The translations under genes were made by a program, and so were the position numbers. Source: Acanthaster planci (lineage: Eukaryota; Echinodermata; Asteroidea; Valvatida; Acanthasteridae). Taken from it: a DNA stretch of 63,949 nucleotides. The notes beneath the pieces are model-generated. The model saw nothing but the letters and a program-made list of their open reading frames with translations. It was not told where the DNA came from and made no database searches. The stretch spans positions 482,543 through 546,491 of the forward strand of contig NW_019091492.1 of the NCBI RefSeq assembly GCF_001949145.1. The letters run 5' to 3'. Every line of letters begins with the position of its first letter. Position 1 is the first letter of the stretch. Positions 49,301 through 58,719 of the stretch are shown here, in pieces.

Positions 49301-52300
49301 CAGCTTTGGGAAGTGTGACAATGCATTGCAACTCAGTACTACCTGCGTCTGTTCATCTGTTCCCGTGACAATATTACCAACTGCCCTTAATGCTGCTGTC
49401 TGTGGGCCAAAAGCAGAACATTCCAGTTTGGATATATCATTTTGATTCCCATCTTAAAAACAGAAGGTTTTCATTTGCATCACAATAAAGCAACCATTCG
49501 AGACTAAATCAACATTTCTATTGGGTCTTGAGACCCTACCTGATTCAAAGAGTTTTCCTTGGAAAACTTGTCTGGGTTTCTCTCCCACTTTGAAAATTGA
49601 AATTTTCTTTATTGAATTCTTTATGCAAATTTATCTTGTAGGCTATCCCAGACAAATGCAAAATAGGTAGAAGATAATAATGATCTTGCAGCCAACAATG
49701 TATTCTAAAGAAACTTCAACTGTTTCAACTGAAGTAGGCTTGGGGTTTCAAAACCAATGAACGATTCATGGAGTTTTACAAAAAAATAAAACATGCTATG
49801 TGAATCGCTCAACCTGCTAAAATAAAAAAATGGCACATCTAATGGTATGGTTTCATGGATTCTGCTGCCCGAAGACAACGGAAGCTACTTTTGTTTTTCA
49901 ACAGTAACGTCAAACATGACATCCCCCCCAAGAAGTGGTTTGAAATAAATTAGTATGTTTGGAATTCTAATTACATTCCGATAAACGTACCTGGACTTTG
50001 TCTTCTTTGTGACTGAGTAGTGGTACAAGAAATGGAACCACACCTGATATGATGACCATTTGAATCTGATCGTTACCTCCATCTGTCAGGTATGACAATG
50101 CCCATACTGTGTCGACCAGGATCTGCAAACAAAAGGATCCTGAGGTGTTCAACACTTCCACCTACATGTGTCTAGAAAGTCACACTGCACAGTATATATG
50201 CACAGTGATCACACTACTGGCCCAGTCTTTTCTCATGGGCTCCAACTTTCCAAGGAGTAAACACTGCATGTCTGACAATCCTCCATGACTTTGACATCTG
50301 CGTAGTGAAATTACAACTGTCCACTTGTTAATTGGGGCCTTAATGATTTCAAGAAACAAAATCAACACCCCTGTGACCACAAAGTGGTATTTTCCAGACT
50401 CACAGAGACATTTTTGTGTGGGATACGAACGCACTGAAATCCTCCAAAGCATGAACGCTTTGTTTCCAATGGTCCATACAGTCTATCAGCAGATAAGTCA
50501 AGTATCTTGATGATTTAAGAACAACAAAATCAACTCTCAAAACCTTCATGTTGGTGTTGAAGCAAAGGACATATGAACCTCCAGGAGCACAGCAATCAAA
50601 CAACTATTGTTTTGTTACATAGTATCTGATATCACATACCACCATTCTGTTTAATGAAACATAACAGATTTATCATTTAAAAATAGCATGACACGTTCTT
50701 ACGCTGCATCCCCCTTCTACCAGTTTCAATACAGCTACACTCTTACATTTGTGTCTGTGTGATGAATGAGTGCACTTAAAGCCGGCAGTAGTTCCCGAAT
50801 GGTCTCTTCACGTGGTGGAGGATCCTTGTTCCGACACAGGTTGACTATGACCCAGGTGACATTGCGAAGGAAGGAGAGGGGTATGTTAGGACGGATGAAG
50901 CTCAGCAGGGGTCTGACCACACCCGCATCAATGCAGATATCCCGACACTTTGGACCATCACCTATTGACAAATTGATGTCAGTATATCAACATCCATATG
51001 GTAGATTTTTTATGTCACACATACTTTTTTTGAAACAAGAAACCCTTTTGTAAGTTTGATGTGGCAAAACATGTACCTGCTCTATAACAATAACTCCAAA
51101 AATTATTTGCAAACATTGCAACTCAACTCAGATTAACCCTAAAACATCCTAAATCCTCCAAATCCTTTACGAAATTTTGGAGAATTTTGGATTAAGGCTG
51201 AATAGCAAATGCATGTAAGTGTGGCTAATTGGGAAGGATGCACTGGGTCAAGGTCCTGGGTAAAACCTTGTCAATTATTCTCTGCCACACACGAATTTGT
51301 GCTTTAACTGTATATCAACTCATCCATACTGCCCCAAGATACATGGACCATTTGCACTGCCTCAAAATGATAGGAATTGCTGGAGGAATTAAAGGAATGA
51401 GGCAGTGGTCACTCCTCCAAAGGGCACATTCCAGAAATAACAGAAGAGTTTGGAGATTTGAAATTGTATCGGATCTTTCTACGGAGGCAGTTTGAGGATT
51501 TGAAAGGATTTTGGAAGATGCAACCTAGCAAAGGACATGGGGGATCAGGGTTAATGTCAAGGGGTATGTAAAAAAAGGAGGCTTTGTTTTGAAGTACTTC
51601 CTGCAAATACCTTCATCAATGCAGAAAGTATTGATATATACGGCCATCTGAAGCAAGATATGGGACGGAGAGAACCCCCCCGCCTTTGTGTTGGTCATTG
51701 TTTGATCGGAATCTCAGGAATTCTTTACAGACTTCTAGGAGGGATGTGTTTGGTATCAATAGTCTAGAGCGTGTATAGGGATTGGACAGGTAAGGGGGGG
51801 GTACCCCTCCATCCCATATCTTGCCTGGTGTATATAGGGCTTGCACTTAGTACCATTGTCTGAAGCAGACCCATTGTACTCACCAATAATATTTCCTAGT
51901 GCCCAGACAGCTTGCTCGCAGACATTGCCATGATCCGAGTTTAATAAGTTCACAAATTTGGGTACTGCATGAGCATTCACTACCGCCATTGTTTGCTTTG
52001 ACGTGCCTGAGGCAATGTTTGTTAATGCCCATGCTGCCTCAAACTGTAATGCAGAACTAGAAAATAAGAGAGGAAGAAAGGACATAAACACTAACATGTT
52101 GGCTGAAGAGCCATCCTGAACCCTCCTGAAACTGACACTGCGCGGAAATCCTATGGTAAAGGTACACTGTCTGTCATAAGCACTCACACTTCAATGGGTT
52201 AACTGGCAGGTATGAAGACATCTGTGCACTGTATGTGAACACTCTGAAATATCAGCCTATACCTACAGGTGGAGTTTGAGAGATCTAGGAGGATTACCTG

Positions 52301-55300
52301 CTACTTTACATTCAAATAGTAGTCCTAGGGTATGACTGACTTGATTATGATGACATATTGCTACCAGTCAATGTTGAGGCAAGCAATCGTTACCACATTT
52401 GTTTCTAAACATGACCACATCTGGTCAGCGGAAGTGGTAAAGTAGGTGTTTCGAGAAGTCTTTCCTTTTTAAAATCAAGGATGGATACATACATATACAT
52501 GAAACGTGTTACAAGATACAAATGGTGAAGTAAGTTATCTACATATGAGAGGATTTTTTAAACTGCCCCTTTTAAGTTCTCAAACTCCAATTACATTTGT
52601 GCAGTTTAACCCTTCCATCTGTTTGAATAAAAAGACTACACTATACTGCATGTTCTGCACATGGAAACTAAAATGTATAATGTATTAAGCACAAACAAGT
52701 AAAATTTCATGAACCACTTCCTGCCAGGGACTCCGGGATCGAGACGTATGGTTTATATGGGTGGCCGGGGTCTCCGAACTCGGACAAAGGAAACAGGGCC
52801 CTGTAACAAAAGACTGTACTCCGAACAAAAGACCAGGCTGCTGGGCATTACCGATATTTTTCAATCTCAAAAGTGGTGATAATCCAGCCTTGTTTTGAAA
52901 CCGTATACCAGGGTTTGGGGCATTGAGAGCGAGCGGATTACCACCGGGGACAGAAGCGCTCCACCACTGCAGGGATGAGCCACATAGCACTGCTGCACGC
53001 TAATCTGGCCCCCACTGAAAAGAGGTCAGCAGTGCACTAAGCCAGGTTCGTGAACAAAAGACAGTTATACAACACTGCACAATCTGGGCTCTGTTTACAA
53101 GGCTGCTGGCCTGGCTGAAATACTCAGGTGTCAATGAAGGTCACCTGTCAACTTAGAGTAGTGCCTAAAGATTACTTGGTGCGGCTATAAACGACCGTTA
53201 AATGAAATGATGAATTTTTGAAGGATTTTGAAAATGGAAAAAATGATAATCATGCCGGCCCAGCATCATCAACACTGAAAAATGCCCGGGCATGAAGTGG
53301 TTAACCATGAACATGTCAGCCTTTTTATGTCTTACCTTTGGCTGTCCAGGCACTCGACCAAGACAGGAAGAATGCCTGACGCAATGAGGTCATCTATTGG
53401 TGGATTGCGATCACTAGACAGGAGTTTTCGTGCCGACTGCACAGCAGGGAGTTGTATGGCTGGTTGGTTACTGGCTGCTTTTTGCACAAGCTCGTGGTAG
53501 GAGATTTGGTTCTAAAACAAACGGAATCGAGATACATAGCACCTCACTGGCTAAAGCTATTTCTGTCATTATTGTATCTGATCAACCACACTCACATGCT
53601 TTGCATGACTCAAAAATACAAGTACCTCAAAGAAAGTCTGAGAAAATACAAACATGGGGACATGCATGCCTAAAAAAAAATTTCAGGATGGATTTCCACC
53701 TGTAATTCAAGACCATCACCGTGCAAGTGAATGAATACTAGCTGGATAAAATCTTACAACAGGTTCTTCATCCGATTCCCCATCCACAGTGGGGACATTC
53801 CGCCTCTTCAACAGCGTCTCATCTCGCTTATTTTTCCGTAGCTCAACTGTCACCTCATTTCTCCTCCTCCTCATCTCCTGCACAACAAATCCAAAAGAAA
53901 GTTGGGTACTGATGGTAAATCATGGGTTTCCAAACAATCTCTGCAGTTTTGGATGGCTGCTCTTCTTATGATGATGTCAAACACAACATGCTGAAAAATC
54001 AGCATTTTCCTTGAAGAAACTAGTAACTAGAAACAAATTCCTGTTTTCATTGCAAAGAAAGCTTACTTTCCTGTTCTGTGGCAGTTATACGTATCAAACA
54101 TTTTATTACTGGTAACATTTGAATCTACGGTACCTCCAGATCAAATTACTAGGAAATTTTCATCTTTACAAGCAGGGCTCAAAATTAATGGGCGCATGCA
54201 ATGCATGTAAAGCTGTTCGATATTCAGTTCTTTTCATACACCGGTATCGTGAAAAAATATCGCGATATCCGATACTATCGTGATGATGTCATTTTCCATT
54301 CATAAAATAAACACAACCAAAATCACCATGTCTCGAGTGACATGTAAAAAAAAAAAAAAGATGTACTGGCCTACTTATTATTTCTACATTAGTGTTGGGC
54401 GGTTCCAGAGTTCTCAGAGCCGGCTCCGGTTCCACCTAAGGATCGAGATTCTGAGTTAGAACCGGCTCCCAAAGATAAGAAAAATATAAGGTTTAATAAA
54501 ACACATTAAAAATCTGTCACTGCCATGACGCGCGCATCAAGCCAGTGCCATCGCCACTGCACTCACAACAGACTGGCTTTTGGCCTTTCGTGGGCCACGC
54601 ATGCAATAACTAATGTGGTTTGGTACCCAGACACAACGGTATTTTACAGTTCATTAGTGTTCTTCCTTGTGTGGAAGGGTGCCTTGCTAAATGTACAGCA
54701 TGCTTATACAAGTACACGCGGGAGCGGCAGTGACTTGGATTCGATGTTTGCAGTAGTCACGGGCGCTAAGCCGTGACTGGGACTCGGATTTGATGTTTGG
54801 AGTCGGCTCTTTGAATGTACACGTAGAACCGCCAATGGTGGGTACCCGGTTCTTCACAAAGGCAGAGCTGCCAATTCAAATTTTTTTGTGGAACCACAGT
54901 TCCACTCGGAACCGGGATTACCGCACAAGCCTATTCTACATTTAGAACTCTCATATGGCGCTGGAAAGCAAATTTTAACATGGAAATTGTAGACATTAAA
55001 TTATCATATATCATATCATGGCACCATACAGAAAAAGCCAATTCCCTGCACATATTAGCAATAAAGTGCGCTCAATAAGGCAACTCCCAAAATGGACAGA
55101 GCACATGCATGTTAGTAGAGGGGCTACTGGTATTGACATCCTCACCTCATTTCGAAGTTGTCATTTATTTCTCATAAGTCGGCATGTTTCACTTGATCCC
55201 TTTTCTACAAAACCACAAAAAATCCTTCTTGTAAGTCGGCAATAAAAATATTGCGCTTCGGTATCAGTTTCCTTCGCCGTAGTTGCCTACATCTAGAAGC

Positions 55301-58300
55301 ATCAAACGATAAGCCCCACACTACTACTACTACTAGTGATGCATGTGCTTGGTTGAATCCGTCCATACCAGGGACCACTCTTGTGCTAAACGCATGCGCT
55401 CTGTCCATTTTGGGGGTTGCCTTATTGAACGAACTTAATCAGGCCTTGCGTTAACTTTTTGTCCTGGCTGGCCCACTGGGCTAGTTAACTGGATTATTTT
55501 ACTAGCCCGTTTAGAGTTTTAATAGCCCTTACATAAAAACTTAAAACTCCAAGTTTGTTATCAGCTCACCAATAAAGAATTTGACATTTCATAAAATAAA
55601 AGGCTGATAATAGTTAAATATCGCTTGATTCACTGGTAACAAGAGTCGGGAACAAAATCACCTCTTTGCTCCAGCTTTCCCCTGATTTGGGTTGCTTACA
55701 TTAGGCAAAAATTGCCACTTTTTGCTTACTTTCTGAGATTTATATTGATATATAGATTTATATTGAATACATGTAGTTATTTTGATCTAAATGTTAACAA
55801 GTTGCCTTATAAATTCTGAATTTTTCATTAGCCCACCGGGCAACCAAGGAACCAAGTTTAGGTAGCCCAGAGCAGTTTTAGCTGGAATTTGTACGCTGGG
55901 CTAGTATTATTTCAAGGCCTGTTAACATGTAGGCCGTTTTCCAATACTCGACTTCGTCTCCATTCAGGCTTCAACTGTTTTTTTACTACCTGACTTTGAA
56001 ATTGTAAGCGTAATAGCAAGTTTGATAGTGGCACAAAACACCAAGTAAGATGCAAAAGAGCCAAACACTACAGTTCTTCAATTTAATTGAAATATTTCAG
56101 GCCCACAATTGGGAATTTGTTTTGGAGACGGAGCCTGAGACGGAGACGAAGTTGAGTGTTGGAAAACAGCCGTGTACGTATGGGCACGCGGGCACAGTAT
56201 GACAGTCTCGAGTCCCACGAGAGAGACCAGACTTATGTGTAGCTGGAGTACATGTACAATACATTACACGTGTGTACAGTCTGTTGGTTTGGTTCTGCCC
56301 CCTAATACTTTTAAGACCCTTGCAGCTACTTAGGGCCAACAGTGACTTTGTGGTTGGAGATTTTCAGTGGAGTATTTGTGTGGCCTAAATGCAGTAATGC
56401 ATGCAGGGCCCAACACGTGGTGCATTGACTTCCCTATGTGCATGTACAGTACATCGTTTGGAGCTTATCGCGATAATTTTTGGCATATCGATTTGCATGA
56501 TATCCTAATATGTGTTTTTATGAACGATACGATATCCGGTAGCTAGTGGTACTGAGAGTGACATAAATTAGTTCACTGCACAATGCACCAATATGCACCA
56601 CTGCATACTGGTGCATTTAGCAGGGTACCCATGTGAGGTTTGGTGCATTCTACTGCCTTTAGCAGGGTCTTTGGCAAATGCCCCTTGGGGGTTAGGGTTA
56701 ACATTTAGAAACTTGTAAGCTATAATTCAGCAATCCTAGTCAATGAATTTTGGCATTAACTTTTGGAAAGGTTTTACTCTATCTGTCCCATAAAAATCAT
56801 ACACTTGTACATATCTTCAAGATGGAAAATACTGACTACAATAGAGGATGACTGATGAAATTGGACAAATTTTGACCACAAAATACCAGCCACGAAAATA
56901 GCATTTTCAGCTGTTTTAGAGGATTGAGGCAGTAGGCACACCTCCAAGTAACATTTTCAAGAAATTTTGGAGGATTTCGGAAGATTGAGGAAGAATCTAA
57001 TTTTTTTCACCCCCAAATTAGAGGATTCTGGAGGATTGAGGAAGTTCCGTAGCATAAAGGGCCTAGGGGGTTAGGGTTAATATATCATTTTGAGCAATTT
57101 TCTGACTGTTTCTGTCTTTTGGTCTCTAGTTTGTCACCTCAAGATGTCCATTCATTTACTGCAATGATTCATTCCCAGTTGTTGAACAGGTGATTAAACA
57201 ATCAGGATCTGTTTGGTCTAGGGACCAGACAGCAAAACAGAGTGATTCAAACTTCTGTTTTGTCAGTGACTTTGTATCACTCAAGATGAAGCCTTGTGTA
57301 TGTGTGATCACAGTGAATAAATTGAAAGAAACAGCTATAAGGTATATTTATGAGTTGTGCATCATTGTTGTGCAGTGCCAGTAGCACCACGCATGCAGCA
57401 ATTATTTCACACTTGATCCCAAGCACTACATGTAGTTTAGTTCATTCCCGTTTAACGTTCCTTAACCCTAAATGCCCAAGGGTTGCTGGACCAAACCTTC
57501 CCCATTCACACACAGTTAAACACCCATATGGGACTTTGTGCACAGAGGCTGTTGGACTGAGGCTGAGGTATGCCAAACCCAATGCAAAAGCCAGCTGTCT
57601 GGCCTACTACTTTACTACTGTTTAATTCTGTGTGGTTGAGGGAAGGTTAGGGTTAAGACTGCCATGCTCTGGGAACCTACATGTACATCTCTAGCGCTCT
57701 TTGGTTCCAAGACCAAACAGATCCCATCTGTGTTTATCACCCATTCTATGATCAAGAGTGAAACGTTGTAGCATGATTCCTCCATGAGTATTAAACGAAT
57801 AGCCATGTCAAGTCATTATGTCTGCATACCATACCATATCATTACGCTACAGGGGGTCACGGTCCAAACGCCGTGAGAAGGCAAGATGGTGGCGAACGGC
57901 GGCGCTGCTCAGAGACAATTTTTTCGCGTGAAAAAATCCCTTGAAATGTAGTAAAATGTAAACTCGATTAAAAAGAAATTATTCCTGAGCGTATACATTA
58001 CAGTTCGATACATCTGTTTTCTGTTTTCAATGCATTTTGTAAGTGTTGACGGTGTGCTAACATTACTATCAATGTGTTGGTGCGTGTTGACGGTGTGTTG
58101 ACGCTGATTAGTACAACCCTACATTATACATAAGTCTGTAGACTGTGAATGTGTTGGCCGAAGTCTACACAGGCATGATCAAGTGTTGTTTGTAAATCAC
58201 GTATATGGGACTCTTTCCACAGTATCTGCCAACAAATTTCGCTCTGACTCATGTTCAGAAACGGGAATCAAACCCTCCTTTAATCAAACAATAGACAAAC

Positions 58301-58557
58301 TGACCGCTGTTCACCTTGCCTTGCTTCATCATTTTGATCGCATTAATACACACTGCGTCATTCAGGGGTACTGTCAACGGCTGTGCATGCGCCAAGGTTG
58401 AGTCACATATCGCGCGCACGAATGTCATCCGTATCGAAATAAATTTTGACAACAACAATTAGCTCATATTAATACATACCTCCGTATCTCGCCCTTTGTT
58501 TTTGAAACTCTTGATTCTGTGGCCCATAGACCCATCTAAGTTAAAATCGATAGACAT
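43235..58557 (-). CDS. KPNA4: Importin subunit alpha-3/4 type (KPNA3/KPNA4), complete
   Basis: This is a nuclear import adaptor that binds classical NLS cargo on its ARM repeats and importin-beta through an N-terminal IBB domain. Eleven coding exons join without a frame break into 516 residues plus stop (human KPNA4 is about 521). IBB: residues about 12-60 ([35 protein letters not shown]). ARM repeats, about 67-480, keep the W...N ladder: [63 protein letters not shown]. The final ARM repeat has [10 protein letters not shown] and YKLAYEIIE. The C-terminus is the acidic [10 protein letters not shown], used for CAS-mediated export, ending SDGFKF. The alpha-3 clade is chosen over KPNA1/2 from KDPPP and GTSxQTxAVV wording; KPNA3 and KPNA4 cannot be told apart here. 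Introns carry many MITEs and hAT-like elements. Confidence 0.95.
44378..44466 (-). CDS. KPNA4: KPNA coding exon 10 (final ARM)
   Basis: Residues about 455-484. [20 protein letters not shown], then EIIEHYFSD. Poly-T tract acceptor; donor gtgagt in phase 0. Confidence 0.96.
44705..44752. repeat. Duplicated palindromic word GGGCATTAATGCCATC
   Basis: Two exact copies, 44705..44720 and 44737..44752, each contain the palindrome GGCATTAATGCC. They lie in the intron between KPNA exons 9 and 10. Confidence 0.9.
45542..46217. mobile_element. pogo-type non-autonomous element, 676 bp
   Basis: Left end CGGTGGAACGCCACTATAAC. The reverse complement of the right end is CAGTGGAACCCCGCAATGCG. TA flanks both ends (45540-45541 and 46218-46219), as expected for Tc1/mariner-pogo insertion. 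No transposase inside. It lies in the intron between KPNA exons 9 and 10. Confidence 0.8.
46298..46532 (-). CDS. KPNA4: KPNA coding exon 9 (ARM 8-9)
   Basis: Residues 377-454. [38 protein letters not shown] and ATLIEMCG. Acceptor caaacag; donor gtaagt leaves one codon base. Confidence 0.97.
47091..47195 (-). CDS. KPNA4: KPNA coding exon 8 (ARM 7)
   Basis: Residues 342-376. [20 protein letters not shown], then [10 protein letters not shown]. Phase 0 both sides; acceptor gttttacag and a less common donor, gtgtgt. Confidence 0.95.
47547..49033. mobile_element. hAT-type non-autonomous element, 1487 bp
   Basis: Both ends carry CAGTGTTCTAGCCAG as exact inverted repeats. The flanking 8-mers are CAGAGACA and CATAGACA, a likely 8-bp target duplication with one change, as in hAT elements. 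No transposase was recognised inside. It lies in the intron between KPNA exons 7 and 8. Confidence 0.85.
49271..49399 (-). CDS. KPNA4: KPNA coding exon 7 (ARM 6)
   Basis: Residues 299-341. [20 protein letters not shown] and [11 protein letters not shown]. Phase 0 both sides; acceptor ggcccacag, donor gtaagc. Confidence 0.97.
49991..50122 (-). CDS. KPNA4: KPNA coding exon 6 (ARM 5)
   Basis: Residues 255-298. [18 protein letters not shown], then [16 protein letters not shown]. Phase 0 both sides; acceptor tttgcag, donor gtacgt. Confidence 0.97.
50747..50961 (-). CDS. KPNA4: KPNA coding exon 5 (ARM 3-4)
   Basis: Residues about 183-254. [28 protein letters not shown] and ALIHHTDTN. Acceptor tcaatag; donor gtaaga in phase 0. 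Confidence 0.97.
51133..51554. mobile_element. TTAA/CCCTAA MITE, 422 bp
   Basis: It starts TTAACCCTAAAACATCC and ends GATCAGGGTTAA. The interior (GAGGCAGTGGTCACTCCTCC) is related to 56.93-57.08 kb. It lies between KPNA exons 4 and 5. Confidence 0.65.
51635..51836. mobile_element. MITE family M1, copy 2
   Basis: Same family as 28211..28411. The left end contains GAAGCAAGATATGGGACGGA. The reverse complement of the right end contains AGGCAAGATATGGGATGGAG, so the terminal inverted repeats are clearer in this copy. It lies between KPNA exons 4 and 5. Confidence 0.88.
51884..52056 (-). CDS. KPNA4: KPNA coding exon 4 (ARM 2-3)
   Basis: Residues about 125-183, with [17 protein letters not shown] and [12 protein letters not shown]. 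These are the major NLS-pocket helices with Trp and Asn in place. Donor gtgagt leaves one codon base. Confidence 0.97.
53336..53511 (-). CDS. KPNA4: KPNA coding exon 3 (ARM 1)
   Basis: Residues 67-125. Contains [20 protein letters not shown], then [13 protein letters not shown]. It starts in phase 0 after ttttag and leaves two codon bases before gtaaga. Confidence 0.95.
53758..53877 (-). CDS. KPNA4: KPNA coding exon 2 (IBB)
   Basis: Residues 27-66. [20 protein letters not shown], followed by TLLKRRNVP and an acidic stretch. Phase 0 on both sides, with acceptor gttgtgcag and donor gtaaga. Confidence 0.95.
54390..54933. mobile_element. hAT-type element, 544 bp, perfect 8-bp TSD
   Basis: Left end TAGTGTTGGGCGGTTCC; the reverse complement of the right end is TAGGCTTGTGCGGTAATCC. 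TTCTACAT is duplicated exactly at 54382..54389 and 54934..54941. The interior is non-coding. It lies in KPNA intron 1. Confidence 0.88.
55066..55434. mobile_element. Fold-back element with 43-bp arms
   Basis: 55066..55108 pairs with 55392..55434 (both contain CAATAAGGCAAC and CCCAAAATGGACAGAGC when read on the matching strand). There are about four mismatches in 43, and weaker pairing continues inward. No obvious target duplication. Confidence 0.8.
55440..55921. mobile_element. Short-TIR element, 482 bp (hAT-like ends)
   Basis: Left end CAGGCCTTGCGTTAAC; the reverse complement of the right end is CAGGCCTTGAAATAAT. The interior repeats GGGCTAG words. No clear 8-bp duplication remains, so the superfamily is a guess from the CAGGCCTTG end. 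Confidence 0.6.
56920..57080. mobile_element. Truncated TTAA/CCCTAA family copy (right end)
   Basis: GAGGCAGTAGGCACACCTCC matches the interior of 51133..51554. The block ends GGGGGTTAGGGTTAA at 57080. The left end was not found. Another lone right end of the same type is at 56690..56701. Confidence 0.6.
57462..57656. mobile_element. TTAA/CCCTAA MITE, 195 bp
   Basis: It starts TTAACCCTAAATGCCC and ends GGGAAGGTTAGGGTTAA, with TTAA at both edges. It lies in KPNA intron 1. Confidence 0.75.
58480..58557 (-). CDS. KPNA4: KPNA coding exon 1 (start, IBB)
   Basis: Residues 1-26, [20 protein letters not shown] and then KGRDTE, with donor gtatgt. The ATG at 58557 was preferred over an in-frame ATG at 58644 because it gives the usual leader length of the family. 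A later in-frame Met at residue 11 is also possible. Confidence 0.9.
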
Positions 58558-58635
58558 TTCTGCCGGCGAAAAACACAAAGGAACAGTCGCAAGAGCTTCA
58601 GAAATGGCACTACTTCCAAAATGCCGGCGAGACAA

Positions 58636-58643
58636 TGACGTCA
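58636..58643. promoter_or_regulatory. CRE palindrome TGACGTCA
   Basis: A full ATF/CREB consensus about 80 bp upstream of the KPNA start codon, in a locally GC-richer stretch. Proximal-promoter position is inferred. Confidence 0.55.
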
Positions 58644-58681
58644 CAGACGTTGCGATAAAGGAGATTCCAAGCTGTATTTTG

Positions 58682-58686
58682 ATTGG
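58682..58686 (-). promoter_or_regulatory. CCAAT box
   Basis: The plus strand reads GATTGGTCAC, so the minus strand has CCAAT about 125 bp upstream of the KPNA start codon. This is the NF-Y position usual for housekeeping promoters. Confidence 0.5.
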
Positions 58687-58719
58687 TCACAATTATTTTA
58701 TTTTCTAGCAATGTGAATA

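Noticed and set aside
58557-58644. In-frame upstream ATG extending importin-alpha by 29 residues
   Set aside because: The extension overlaps the CRE and gives a leader longer than known family members.
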